Numbered from the stretch's first letter, positions 1 through 11,100 are shown. The stretch is 16,374 nucleotides of DNA from JBEKCP01 sp050014815 (GCA_050014815.1 JBEKCP010000054.1:1-16374), one strand, 5' to 3'. Notes: generated from the letters alone by a model not told the origin. Program-made: numbers and translations.

Positions 1-131
1 GGATTGCCCAAGGTCATCCGTGACTATCGTGCCCGATAGGCGGCATTGATCCCGCTGTTCTCGCTGATCCCCAGAAATCGCCCGCTGAACGACTTGCACT
101 CGTTGGCAAGATCAACTGGCAGAACGTCACC

Positions 132-1328
132 TTGCCACGGCTCAAGGCGGCACTTGGCTCGTCCTTCCAAGTCCCTGCTGATTGGAAAAGGCAGTTCGGC
201 ATCGTGAAGCTGAAGAATATCAAAGCGGCCGTTGAAGCGGGGCAGCCCATCACCGACCCGCGAGAAAGGAAGCTGCTGGGGATCTGGCGGACGCTTGAGG
301 TCCAACTCGGGGGCGACGAGGGGCAACCTAGCCAGATTCTCCCCGCTGGCCCCAAGGATGACGTGGGCATGACGAGGATGCCGATGGAGTTGGGTGATCG
401 AAAGCGCCGGCGGTTCTACAATGCCCTGACTGGCAACAAGAATGAAAGTGTCGATCCTGGACGCATTCTGCAACTGTCGCCGCAGAGTGCTTACGATTAC
501 CTTGTGCAGTATGGCGTGGAAGTCATCAGCGACGAGGAATCCAAAGACCAATACTTGAACAGGGTTCTCCAGGACATGAAGGACAACAACGCCTTCATCC
601 CATCAACACAATGCGGAGGCGAGGCCGACGCCAAGCGCTGGCGTGATTCCGCTGCACGATCCTGGGGCGGATTTCTTCCTGCGGCACGAGGCTACGATCC
701 GGCCAATGCGCCTGGTGTTGCTCAGCGGCTTTCCGGCATGACCACACGGGGCCATAGGACACGCATGAATCCCAGTGGCCGGCGAGTGCCGTATGCCTAC
801 AACGAGCCAGAGGAGTTCCAGTGGCCGGACAAAGCGGATGAGATCCCGCCGATCAAGTACGTGATCGGCGCACCATCTTCGGAAATCACCGATGAGAAAA
901 TCAACGCCTTCTACCGCAGTGGATCAGCCGAGGCGAACGCCGCCGTCGAGAAGGAACTGTTGAAGCCAGCCAAGGATGCCGTGAATTGGTTGAAGCAGAA
1001 AGGGTGGATAGATGATCCCGCAAAGGTAGATGACTATGCTCAGGCCGTGGCAGTTGGCATGATGAACCGGACGGGTGCCATTCCCAATTGGCGTTCCAAT
1101 GTCGGGTTCAGGAGGGCCACAGCAAGCATGTTGGCGAGGCGGTTTGCATCACAGGGCTGGCCGTCGCAGGCGAAGGAGAGGACAGGACACTTGGGAGGTT
1201 GCCCTGGCGATCAGGGCAGGTCGAGCGCATCGTCGTGTGGCGGCTCGACCGACTTGGGCGGACGACGCGTGGGCTGTGCCAGCTATTCGATGAACTGGGC
1301 GAGCGGAAGGTCGATCTGGTTTCGTTGA
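132..1328 (+). CDS. Hypothetical protein, probably incomplete at both ends
   Basis: I do not recognise this protein. It reads as a soluble, charged protein with no signal peptide or membrane segment. The start given is a TTG with no convincing ribosome binding site, and the same frame stays open upstream to a TGA at 21-23 with plausible protein sequence (translation around 60-131 includes LADPQKSPAERLALVGKINW), so the real N-terminus is uncertain and may be lost. The middle and C-terminal parts (for example VPYAYNEPEEFQWPDKADE and the helix-like WLKQKGWIDDPAKVDDYAQA) look like genuine protein to about residue 340. Beyond roughly position 1160 the frame overlaps better-supported recombinase coding in another frame, and its translation becomes Gly/Ser/Arg-rich and unconvincing, so the real C-terminus is probably replaced. 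Codons around 630-730 are unusually rich in A/T at third positions for this gene. The neighbouring recombinase suggests a phage or integrated element gene, but that is inference. Confidence 0.45.
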   Translation: MPRLKAALGSSFQVPADWKRQFGIVKLKNIKAAVEAGQPITDPRERKLLGIWRTLEVQLGGDEGQPSQILPAGPKDDVGMTRMPMELGDRKRRRFYNALTGNKNESVDPGRILQLSPQSAYDYLVQYGVEVISDEESKDQYLNRVLQDMKDNNAFIPSTQCGGEADAKRWRDSAARSWGGFLPAARGYDPANAPGVAQRLSGMTTRGHRTRMNPSGRRVPYAYNEPEEFQWPDKADEIPPIKYVIGAPSSEITDEKINAFYRSGSAEANAAVEKELLKPAKDAVNWLKQKGWIDDPAKVDDYAQAVAVGMMNRTGAIPNWRSNVGFRRATASMLARRFASQGWPSQAKERTGHLGGCPGDQGRSSASSCGGSTDLGGRRVGCASYSMNWASGRSIWFR

Positions 1329-1624
1329 AGGATGGTTTCTCCCTCGCATCCCCCGCCGGTCGCCTCCATGCCCGCATCTTGGCATCGGTGGCCGAGTACG
1401 AAACCGAGATCCGGGCCGAGCGGGTTGCCGCTGGTCAAGCTGTAGCAAAGCGGAAAGGGAAGAAGTGGGGCGGCAGCAAGAAGGGCTGGCGGTGGAAGGT
1501 GTCGGATGACCAAATGACCGCCATCAAGGAAATGAAAACGGCGGGGAAGAAGATCGCCCACATCGCTAGGGTGACCGGGCTTTCAAGACCGACCATATAC
1601 CGCGTGTTGAGGGCTAGACCATGA
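1088..1624 (+). pseudogene. Serine recombinase (resolvase/invertase family), N-terminally truncated
   Basis: The C-terminal two thirds clearly belong to the serine recombinase family, which cuts and rejoins DNA through a catalytic serine near the N-terminus. From about residue 45 it shows the family core VERIVVWRLDRLGR, which carries the conserved Asp-Arg and second Arg of the active site, then LFDELGERKVDLVSLKDG, SPAGRLHARILASVAEYE, and a basic linker. Residues about 134-178 form a Hin-type helix-turn-helix ending in ARVTGLSRPTIYRVL. The first 44 residues do not resemble the family: the Tyr-x-Arg-Val-Ser segment with the nucleophilic serine is absent, and I do not see it in the other frames just upstream. 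The protein therefore should not catalyse recombination, although the DNA-binding domain is intact. The start is a TTG chosen only because it opens the frame; recognisable homology begins near 1205-1220. The stop overlaps the start of the next gene (ATGA). Confidence 0.8.
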
Positions 1625-1827
1625 ACGCCGCCATTCCCCGAATCTGCCCCCGGTGCGGGAAGCCCTATGCCGAAGTTCCCGCAGTGTCGCGGGAAGACCC
1701 GAATGTTGAAATCTGCCCGTCGTGCGGCACAGCGGAGGCCCTGGAGACCTTTGCGTTCGCCGTGGGGAAGATCGGCTTCGACACGCCGCCGCCGAAATTC
1801 CGGGGCTGGGCCAATCCGCCTTATTGA
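1621..1827 (+). CDS. Small zinc-ribbon protein
   Basis: This is a 68-residue protein with two CxxC pairs: Cys9/Cys12 (CPRCGKPY) and Cys32/Cys35 (CPSCGTAEALE), spaced as in a zinc ribbon, so it very likely binds one Zn ion. The segment between them, VSREDPNVEICPSCGTAEAL, resembles small zinc-ribbon proteins often encoded in phages and other mobile elements; that resemblance is from memory and no function is known to me. The ATG at 1621 overlaps the TGA of the recombinase remnant by four bases, and GAGG lies eight bases upstream, so translation is probably coupled to the recombinase. There is no signal peptide, so it should be cytoplasmic. The coupling suggests it once belonged to the same mobile element, perhaps as a regulator or accessory factor (inference). 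Confidence 0.65.
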   Translation: MNAAIPRICPRCGKPYAEVPAVSREDPNVEICPSCGTAEALETFAFAVGKIGFDTPPPKFRGWANPPY

Positions 1828-1831
1828 AGTC

Positions 1832-1875
1832 AGAGGCCCTGCCTCTTAGCGGCATCCGTGCGGCTGCTTCCGCAC
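1832..1875 (+). terminator. Two short hairpins after the zinc-ribbon gene, possible terminator
   Basis: Five bases after the zinc-ribbon stop codon there is a perfect 6-base-pair stem (agaggc, loop cct, gcctct; 1832-1846). It is followed by a second perfect 6-base-pair stem (gtgcgg, loop ctgctt, ccgcac; 1858-1875). Neither is followed by a run of T, so an intrinsic terminator is only a possibility; the position directly after a stop codon is the main support. Confidence 0.25.
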
Positions 1876-1951
1876 GTTCCCCGGCACACGCGCCAGGGCG
1901 AAATCGGCGGTCCCGCATGACCTTATGCGCCTCGGTCCAACACACCGCGCC

Positions 1952-2090
1952 GGCCACCCAGGTCGATGTGACCTCCGCGCGCAATCAGAATGCGTCTGGA
2001 CGCATCGGTGGGGGCGACCGACGCGCTTTGACAACTCGCGTTTGGCCACCTCGGACGATGTGACCGACGCGCGTTAGCTGACTCGTCGGT
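1952..2090 (+). repeat. Dispersed repeat copy A, with internal partial duplication and inverted repeats
   Basis: Positions 2005-2064 match 15541-15600 at 54 of 60 bases in the same orientation. Inside the copy, 1952-1981 and 2044-2073 are themselves related (25 of 30 bases; shared core cgatgtgacc), so the element has an internal period of 92 bases. It can fold: tcggt (2005-2009) pairs with accga (2017-2021), and accgacg (2063-2069) pairs with cgtcggt (2084-2090). The segment accgacgcgcgttagctg also resembles the right arm of the palindrome at 16301-16337. No coding frame here looks real. The rest of the 366-base gap between 1827 and 2194 contains only the two hairpins described just after the zinc-ribbon gene. 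The copy lies about 100 bases beyond the stop codon of the giant minus-strand gene. Confidence 0.75.
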
Positions 2091-2193
2091 CGCGTGATAT
2101 CGACTCATTCGCGGCGGGGACCAACCTGGAGGGCCCATTGCAGCGGTCCGCAGAATATATTGCAGTTCCCTCGCTGGATTCCCGGATAAGGTC

Positions 2194-5100
2194 TCACGGG
2201 CTGCGTTTCGCGCGGCGTGCCAGGATCATCAAACCCTCGATCATCGCCGCCAGCCCGACAATCGGCAATATGCCCGTCACGATCGACAAGACGCCGGTCG
2301 CGGTCAACATCGCGCTCGTGCCGGGCCGGCTCAGCCGGCTCAAACGCCCTGAGCGAGCCAGTCGCACGGCGCACCACGCCACCAGCACCACCCCGACCAT
2401 AACGGCCAAGTGGAGCAGTCGCGCAAGCAGGTTGTTGGACACGGTCCGGGCAGTAATCTGCACGTCGCCGCGCGGCGTGGTGAAGCGATACACCTCGGCG
2501 TCTTCCGGAATTGCCGGAACGAGGTCCGCCAATTCGCCGCGCGGCGTTCCATCCTTGCTCTCAATCTTTTCACCCGCCGCCGGCCCGCGCAACTGCTCGC
2601 GATAGCGGCTATAGGCGTTCGGTAGCTGCCCTTGCTGCGGCGGCGCGGGCTGGGCCGGACGATCCACCTCTTTCTGCGCAGGACGGCGCGACGGCACCAC
2701 TGGCACCACGACGGGCGCTGGATTTGACTGCCCGCCCATGCCACCGAAGCCAGGATTGCTCGGTATGCCGCAGAGGACTCGCTGCATTTTGTCTAACGCC
2801 ACGCTGGGAACCGCTTGGCCACGGGGAGTCATGCCGGACGAACCCGGCGCCTTGGGTTGAGCGGGCGCCGCGGGCTTGGGCGGCGCCGACGGCTTGTCGA
2901 GGCGGTTCTTCTTGAGCCACTGGTCGTTGAACTGCGCGGCGGGCGCCGCCTGCTTGGGCTGCTGGACGTTCGCGTCCGGCCAATTATCGCCCAACTCCTT
3001 GAGCATGTTGCGCGAACGGCTGAAGGACTGCCGGCCGAACGACTCCTTGAGTTGCTGGCGGTTGTCGCGAAGTTGTTCCGCGGCCGGAGACTTCTGCATC
3101 TCCTGGAGTTCCTTTTCAGCCTGCTGCAGCTTCGCGTCCAACGGGGCCTTGCCGGACCAACCGCCGGTGGGACCGGCGCCGCTTTGCTTGAGCTTGTTCT
3201 TCACGTTGGCATCGACGCGGGCCTTGGTGAACTCGTCGCCCTCGCGCGCCTGCTGCATCAGGCGATCGATTTCACTCATCGAATACGAAAAATCGACCAG
3301 GGCTACCGTCGCTTCGTCCTTGACCGGATGCATGGTGCCGCCGAAAGCGAACCATTGGTGCGTTCGCGGCACGTACAGGCGAACCACGCTCTGCTCGATG
3401 CCGATGTTCCGCGTGTGCGCCAACGGAAAGTTGACCGAACCCAGGTTGCCCAGGGCCGGCATTTTCCCGCCGTAGCGGAGCACCACGCGGTAGTCGAGAT
3501 CGCCCGGCGCGGTCTTTACCAGCGGCACGCGAACGCAGTCCGCGCCCGCCGAGGGACCCGCCACGACCGGCTTGACCTGCTCGCCGGCCACCTCGACACT
3601 CCACAACTCGGTCTCGGCCGGCATCTGGACTTCGAGGAATTGCTCGGTCCTGTTGGCCAGCCGGAAGATGATGGCCGCGCGGTAGGCCCCGTTGGCGTCC
3701 ATGACCAGCACGGTGTCGGCCAATCCGATCCGCGCTCCGGCCACCTCGACCTCCTTGCGCTGCACGGTCTGGAGCGTAAGCCGCGGACCGATTGCATTGG
3801 CGGGAACCAGGTAGGCCTCCGATATCCTGGCCCCCGCGCCAAGTAGCGCCTGGAGTGTCTTCCATTCCTGCTGTTTGCTGCTGAGCGGCTCCAACTCCTT
3901 GGGTTCGGCTTTCACTTCGTCCCGCGCGCGGGCCTCCAGCGTGACGTACTGCCGGGTCACGCGGCCAGTCTCGACGATGGGAATCGGAGCGCAAAAGGCA
4001 TCGGCCGGGAGGATGCGGTCGTTTTCTACCAGGACGCGCAGGTCGTTCATCACTTCGTCCTGCAACTCGATCTCGACCCGGACTGGCATTTCAGATTCCT
4101 TCAGTCCTGCTCCCAAGTCCTTGGCCTTCGTCACGGTCTTCTGCTGGAGCATGGGGGCGCTGATCCGGGCGTCGGCCATCCAGCCGGGCAGCACGAATGC
4201 CAACTTGCGCACGCCGGCCCGGGTGATGTTGAACCGCAACAGGGTGGTGTCTTTCACCGCCCGGTCGGTCACTCGGACGTTGCTGATCGTGTCGCAGACT
4301 ACGTCCGGCTCGCGGGCCGTCAGCGAAAGCGTGCCGCGATAGTCGGGCCGGTGATAGCGGAGAGCAAGTCGCAGTGCCGTCTGCTGCTCGGGCGTGAGCC
4401 ACGCGCGGACCTCGGCAGGCTCCAAGTCCTCGCAGTTCGCCAGCCCGCCGGCTTCGACGTCCATGGCCGGGTCGGCCTGCACGGCGATGTCGCCCTGCTG
4501 GCGATCGGTATCGCGGACCTCGATCTGCGGCAAGGGCAGCGACCCCTTCACGGTCCGGCCGAGCGTGCCGGAGAGAACCACGTTGAAATCCGCCTGCCGC
4601 CCCGCGTCAAAATAGACGCTCACCAGTCGCCGCTTCTCCCGTTGGCTGACGGTCCAGTGGAATTGTCCCGACGTGGAAACTCGGATTTGCTCCAAGCCAT
4701 CAGGTACGAACACCTCGACGGCGTGAATCGGGCGGCCCTCGACGTGAAACAGAATGCGGCTCTCCATGCTCGGCTCGTGCTCCGACGTTTTCAGAAGCGT
4801 CTCGACGTCGGCCGTCATCCGGGCCGGCACGGGCGCGGCTTCCAATCGCAACACAAACGGCAACGTGGCGAAACGATAGGCCTGGTAGGGCATCAAGGGC
4901 AGAGGGCTTTCGTCCGCCGCACCGCTGTTTCCGATTTCAGGCAGCTCCACGCGGGCAATGCCACTTTGGGAGACGGTCCGCAGGTCCAACAGCCGGCTGC
5001 GGCGGACGGTCATCACGCCGCCGGCCAAGGCGGCGTCGGCCACCGTCACCTGCGGCACGTCGAAAACGGCCGGTTTCCCTTGTTGTCCGGCCGGCGCGGC

Positions 5101-8100
5101 CCGCCAGAGTTGGAGCGAGAACTGCTCGCGGTCCTTCGCGGCCTTCCGCAGCGAGACCTCGACGGTTTGCCCCGTCTCGGTCTTGCGCACTTCCCATCCG
5201 CGGATATTGGCGCCATTTACCCTTTCAACGAGGTAATCCGGCGGCACGGCCACGCTGAACTGCTCGCGTTGGCCGCGGCGGAACTCCAGGGCCAGGTTCC
5301 ACGCCAGGCGCAACCCCGCCTCTTCCACGTCGAGTATGGCGGTCGAATCGGTCGTGAGGCCGCGGTCTACCTGGGCCTCGGCCACGCTGGGGCGCCATTG
5401 GAGGCCCAGTTCGCCGCCGCCGCCCAGGGCCGTTTGGATGGTCTCGCCCGGCTTGCTCGTTTCCTCGGTGCGGCGGTCGGCGGGCAGGGCGAGGCGGACT
5501 TCCGTCCGGCCCTCCGGCACTTCGATGGTCATGGTCGCGGCCGGGGCCGTGGGAAGCGCGGCGTCGATGATGCGCCATCCGCCCTGCCGGGTGAAACGCA
5601 ATCGGGCCTCGACCTCCAGCTTGTGCCGCCCCTTGCCGGAAACGTGCAGCGCGACCAGCCCGCCGCCGGGCGATGTGTTCCCCGGTTCGGAGATTCTCAC
5701 GGGGCTAAGCCGCGCCGGCTTGCCGTCGAGTTCCGCGCGTGACAGGATCGCGTTGCGCAAGCCAAGCGGCAGGGTCACATAGCCGTCCGCGTAGACGTCG
5801 ATGTCGATCTTACCCGCGGCGATGATGTACTCCTGGCCTGAAAGCGTCGTCCGGTACGCGGCGCCAGCCAGGGCATACGGCGCGGGGGCGCGCCGGCTCT
5901 CGATCTTCTTGTCGGGATGCGCGCGGTTCCATAGCTCGACGTAGCGCGCGTAGGACACCAGCAAGCGGTCCGCCTGGCGAATGCCCGTCTCCGATTTGGG
6001 ATCGTAGGGCAGGATGATCGCGTCGTCCGGCACGGTGACCGGGGTCCGAGGCTCGCGCCCGCTTTCTTGCGTATCCTGGGCGAAGGCGAACGCGGCGATC
6101 ATGCCACAGAGAGCCAGCACGAGGACCGCGGCCGTCGTGGCCGCCGGCGCGAGCGGACGTCGGGGAGAATGCTTGCGGGCAATCGCCGCGCGCGCGAACC
6201 ACTTCACCAGCCCCGCCAACAAGTAATACGGCGCCAGGAACAAGGCGGCGAAGAAGATCGTATTGCACACGACGGCCGCCGCCAGGTTATCGAGCAGGAG
6301 CGGAATGGCCGTGGTGATCGCGGCCACGACCAACACGAATCCCATCCGACGGCGGACCGGCCGGTTGCCGATTGCCATGCCGGCCAGGAGCACGGCCAGG
6401 GCCAGACCCCAGGCCAGGGCCTCGGTGCGCGGGCGGTGCGCGAGCGTTACGGTCAACTCAGGCTCGACGCCCAGGCTGTGGAAAGTAACCACGCGACCGC
6501 CGGGCGGCCCGGCCTGGGGATCGATTTTAAGACTGCGCACGCCGGCCAGCGATTGCCGGGTGGGCTTGGCGACGGTGAACGAGGGCGTGCCTCGTTCCTT
6601 GAGCTTTGCCGCGGCGATTTCGGCGGCGCTGCGAGCAGGTCCGCCTCCTGGGCGCGGCTTCGGGCGGGTTTCACCTGGCGCAGGGACCACGCTGATGACG
6701 CCGGGTTGCTGTTGCATTCCGCCGCCGATTCCGCCGCCGAAGCTCATCCCGCCCATGCCACCCATCCCGCCGGCCATGCCACCCATGCCTTGCATGCCGT
6801 TCGGAGGCGCAGAAGGGGCAGGCTCGACCTGGATGTCGTCCTCGGTCAGTCCGGCGCGGCGCCGCGCTTCGCGAAGCTGTGCCAAGAGGCCCCGAATCTG
6901 TTCGTGGACTTCCTGGGTCTGGGAAACGATGAGTTCGTCCGTGCCGGGCGGACCGGGCGAGATCGCGCCCTGGCCGCCGCTCAGGTCCCAGCTCTTGGGT
7001 TGGACCGTCGACGTGAGCGTTTGGATGAGCGAGTCGAAGTCGGCCGAGGTGGTATCGCCCTCTGCATTGCGGTAATGCGTCAGCACGTCGCGAACCGGAT
7101 AGACTGTCGTCGTCAGGAACTCTTCGCTCTCGGCCCTCGTCGGCGACGTGATCAGGAGCGCGTCGTTCTCGATGACGTACTTCAGCCCCATTTCGTCCAG
7201 GAGCAGCTTCAAGGCCGAGCGCAGCGAGACCCCCTTGAGGTTCTTGGTGACCAGCGTGTCCTCGTTGAGGCTCAGGCCCTCGAGCTCCTTCTTATCGAGC
7301 TGGATCTCGATGTGGTGATATTTCTTTAGGTGGTCGATCACGTCGTGGAGCGGCGCCTTGTTGAACAGAATCTGGGTGGGCGAGTCCAGGGCGGCGACGA
7401 TCTTCTTCGCGGCCGGGGAGCGGTCGGCCAGTGAGATAGGGCCGCCCTTCACGCCGCGTCGCTTCACCACGCGGATGTCTTCCAGCAACCGTGCTACTTC
7501 CTCGTGGACTTCCTGCGTTTGCGAGAACACGAGGACGTCGGCGCCGTTGAACGAGCCTGGCGCAATCGAGCCCTGGCCGCCGTTCTGGTCCCAGCTCTTA
7601 GGTTGGACCGTTGACGTGAGCGTTTGGATAAGCGAGTCGTAATCGGCGTTCGCCTGGGTCTTCTCGCCCCCCTCTACAGGGTAGATAAGGTCGGCCACCG
7701 GGTAGACCTTCGTCGTCAGGAACTCCTCGCTCTCGGCCCTCGTCGGCGACGTGATCAGGAGCACGCCGTTCCTGATGACGTACTTCAGCCCCATTTCGTC
7801 CAGGAGCAGCTTCAAGGCCGAGCGAAGCGAGATCCCCTTGAGGTTCTTGGTGACCAGCGCGTCCTCGTTGATGTTCAGGCCATCGAGTTCCTTCTTGTCG
7901 AGCTGGATCTCGATCTTGTGGTAGTCTTTCAGGTACTCGATCACATCTTTCAACGGCGTATCGACGAACGCGATCTGCGTAGGCGACTTGAGGGCATCCT
8001 CGATCTTCTGTTCGGCCGGGCCGGCGGGCGACAGCCGGATGGGCGCCCACTTCGCCTTCTCGTCGGGCGGAAGTTCCGTCATGGTTGCCACGTCCGCTTG

Positions 8101-11100
8101 CCCGGCTTGACCCGGCGCGGCCGGGGCGCTGGTCGCCACCTCGACCGACGTTTCCCGCCGCGGTTCACCCCGCCGGCTGTAAGCGATGCTGCTGTTGATC
8201 TCTTGGGCAACTTCGTGCTTGGCCGCCGCAATAAGGCCGTAGAACGGATGGATGCCGCCGGTGAGCGCATAGAGTCCGCGCGCGAGCATGACCGCGCCGG
8301 CCTCCGTCTTTTGCACCTCGTCCGTCACGACGGTGCCCTGGGCGCGCACGACCTCGTACCCGCTGGGCAAGTGCAGGCGCCAGATCAGGCCGGCCAGCGG
8401 CACGTCGGTGGGCAACATGCCGCGCTCGCCCCGCACGAGGAGCTTGGGCGCGTACATTTTCACTTTGCCGGCCAGGGATACGCTTGCAACAGGCGCCTGA
8501 TAACCCATCCGCAGCGTGCGGACTGTCTTGGAGGCGGCTCCGTCCGGCAACCCGATGAGCACGCTCTTGTCCTCGCGTTGGGGCTTGAGTCGCGTGCCGT
8601 CCAGTTCGGCGGACCACAGTTCCGATTCCGGCGGGAGTTGCACTTCCAGATAGTTTGCCTTCGTGCGCAACGAGAAACTCGCCCAGTTCTGGCTCTTGCC
8701 CTCGGCCGAGAGGATCGTGGTCAGTTCCGCGCGCTCGACCACGGCCGGCGGCACGGGGTAGCCCGGATGGCGTTTGATATCAATGGCCACCTTGGGTGGC
8801 TCGCCCACGAATCCGAATGCCCCGAGGAGCCGTCGGCCGGGCTGATAGTCGGTTTCGGCCAGTTCGCCCACGTCCGCGCGCCGGGTGGAGGTCTTCACCT
8901 GCACGTCCAATTCCTCGCCCCCCTCGACCGAGACGATGCCCGACTGATAGACCACCCCATCCGCCCGCACCACCGGCAGCGCGAAATCCTGAGTCGTCGT
9001 TTGTTCGGGCAAAGGCTGCTCGAACTCCACGACCAAGCGGACTTCTCCGGCCGAGGCCTCTTCCAGGAGCACGTTCCATCGGCGGAACTTGCCCGGCGGC
9101 CCTGCGTCGTCGGCCGGCTCGCTGCCGGCGTCCTTGACGCCCCAGCCCCGGATCGAGAGGGCCTCAGGCGTGGTGGCGGGCAACAACAGCGAGAGCCGCC
9201 GCGTGCGCGACTGCTCGACTTGGTAGGCGAGTTCGCAATGCGCGGCCAGCCCTTGGGCCTTCACTTGGAAACAGGAGAACGTGCGCGCGGTCAGTCGCGG
9301 CTCGGTACGCTCGACGAGGATCGTTGCCCCGTGCTCCGGCGTCTCATAGCGATAGGCCAGGTTCATCTCGGCCCCGACCAGGCCGTATTTCTCCTTTTCC
9401 GATTCGGCCAGCGGCACAAGCCGGTCGAGCGATTGAGGGCGGACCGTCAGGTCGTCGTGGGCCGCAACGCCGATACCCCCCTCGTCCCGCGACGCCCCGA
9501 TCACGGCGAACCGCGGGAACTCGACGGGAAACTTGTTCGACTTCCACTTGGCCAGCCAGCCGGGCGGCGTGTAGACGGCATGGAAATAGGCGCGGTACTC
9601 CTTGCCGGCGGGAATGCCCGTGCCCAGATAGACGCGAATGCGGCCGGGCTTGCCCTCGCTCGCGTGCCGCTCGAAGGCCAGCGGCTTGTCCTCTGGTCCG
9701 GTCACGTTGACGACCGTCCAGCCCGGCGGAACGGACAGGTCGAAGGTAAACCGCTTTTCGACCTCCGGCATCATCGCCAGGCCGCCGCGGACCTGGCAGC
9801 CGTCGTCGCCCACCATGAGAAGCGTGTTGGCGGTAACGGCCATCTCGGGCGGCGGGGCGTCGAACCGGACGGCCAAGCGAAAATCGGCCTGCGGCGCGTA
9901 GTAGGCCGCGATCGCGCGCAGGGAGGGCCGGCCCGGCTCGGTCTCGGCGGCCGTCTCCGGCATGGCGCGACTGAGCACGGCGGTGTCGATGGGGATCAGG
10001 CCGTCGGCGGCCAGCAATTCGGCCTTGAGCCGCTCTTCGGCCAGCACGCCGACAATCGCCACTTGCCCGACCACGTCCAGAGGCTCAAGGCGCGGCATCT
10101 GCCACTGCCGCGCCCCGGTCCCCTCTCCCAATCCTGCCGCTGCGGCAGGCGGGAGAGGGGAGAAGGGCCCCGACTTGATCGCCGAGATGCCGATCACCAC
10201 GGTTTCCGCGGTCTGTTCGCGCAGGCGCACATTGGCAATCCTGCGGCCCTCGATGGTCTCCACGTCCCAGCGTGCAAGAAGCGGCGTTTGGATGTCGGTG
10301 ATCTCGAACCCTTCGGGCACGGCGAAGCGGAACCGGTCCACCGCGCGATGCAAGACCGCCAGCGAAACCGTGGCGTGCAGGCGCTCATAGGCCGAGGTGA
10401 CTTCGTCCACCAGAACGCTGCGGGCCGCCACCGCCTGGTCGCGGCGCTGCAGGTGGCTGTTGAGCGACATCACCACCGTGGTGTCGCCCGGCCGGGGCAG
10501 AAGCTCGAACCGCGTGACGCCGGCGGCCTGGTCCATGGTCCGCGACGACACGTCGGCCCCGCTCTTGATCTCCACGTCGCCAGGCACGGCGAGCGTCAGC
10601 TTTGCGGCGGGCGGCCGGGGCAAGCGGAACTGAAGGACCTGCTGGGCGGCAGTGCTTTCCAGCGGCGCCGTCATGTCGAGCGTCAGGACATGCCGCCCTA
10701 GCCCCTCGACGAACAGGCTGAGCCGGCCGCCGGGGTCGCGGCCGATCGGGGCGTCGCGCCCGTCGAGCTTGGCCGAAAGCAGGCCCACGCCGGCCAGATC
10801 GAGCGGCACGGCATGAAGCCCTTTCTCCAGGACCTCGATTGCCAGGTTTCCGGTCATTTGCACGCGCTGGCGCTGGGCGGTGGCCGCATAATCGGCCGAT
10901 AGAAGCACGGCCGCGCGGGGCACGCGAGTCTTCGGCGACTCTTGGGCCTTTTCGACCAAAGCGTCGTACGCCTCGCGCGACAGGAGCACCCGCTCCGGCT
11001 GGTTTTCCAACAGCACGTTCAGGTCGCCGAACGGCACGAAGATCTCTCGTGTTTTCTCCGGGGTGCGCGCCTGGCCGGTCTCGCCCGCCTCAAGCGCTGC

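Noticed and set aside
1846..2138. Minus-strand small open frames across the repeat
   Set aside because: They translate repeat DNA; similar basic peptides arise at the other repeat copies, and no ribosome binding site is present.
2100..2193. Intrinsic terminator of the large operon
   Set aside because: Only short or loop-less inverted pairs and no T run on the minus strand. The repeat hairpins farther downstream are better candidates but unproven.
6040..6180. Possible internal translation start for a separate second protein inside the giant gene
   Set aside because: There is a signal-like segment, but I found no ATG or GTG with a clear ribosome binding site at the right spacing; a continuous fusion is the simpler reading.
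7624..10701. Very long plus-strand open frame (1025 codons) opposite the giant gene
   Set aside because: Its translation is dominated by Arg, Gly, His and Leu, has no recognisable domain, and mirrors codon bias of the minus-strand gene. Long antisense frames are expected opposite high-GC genes.
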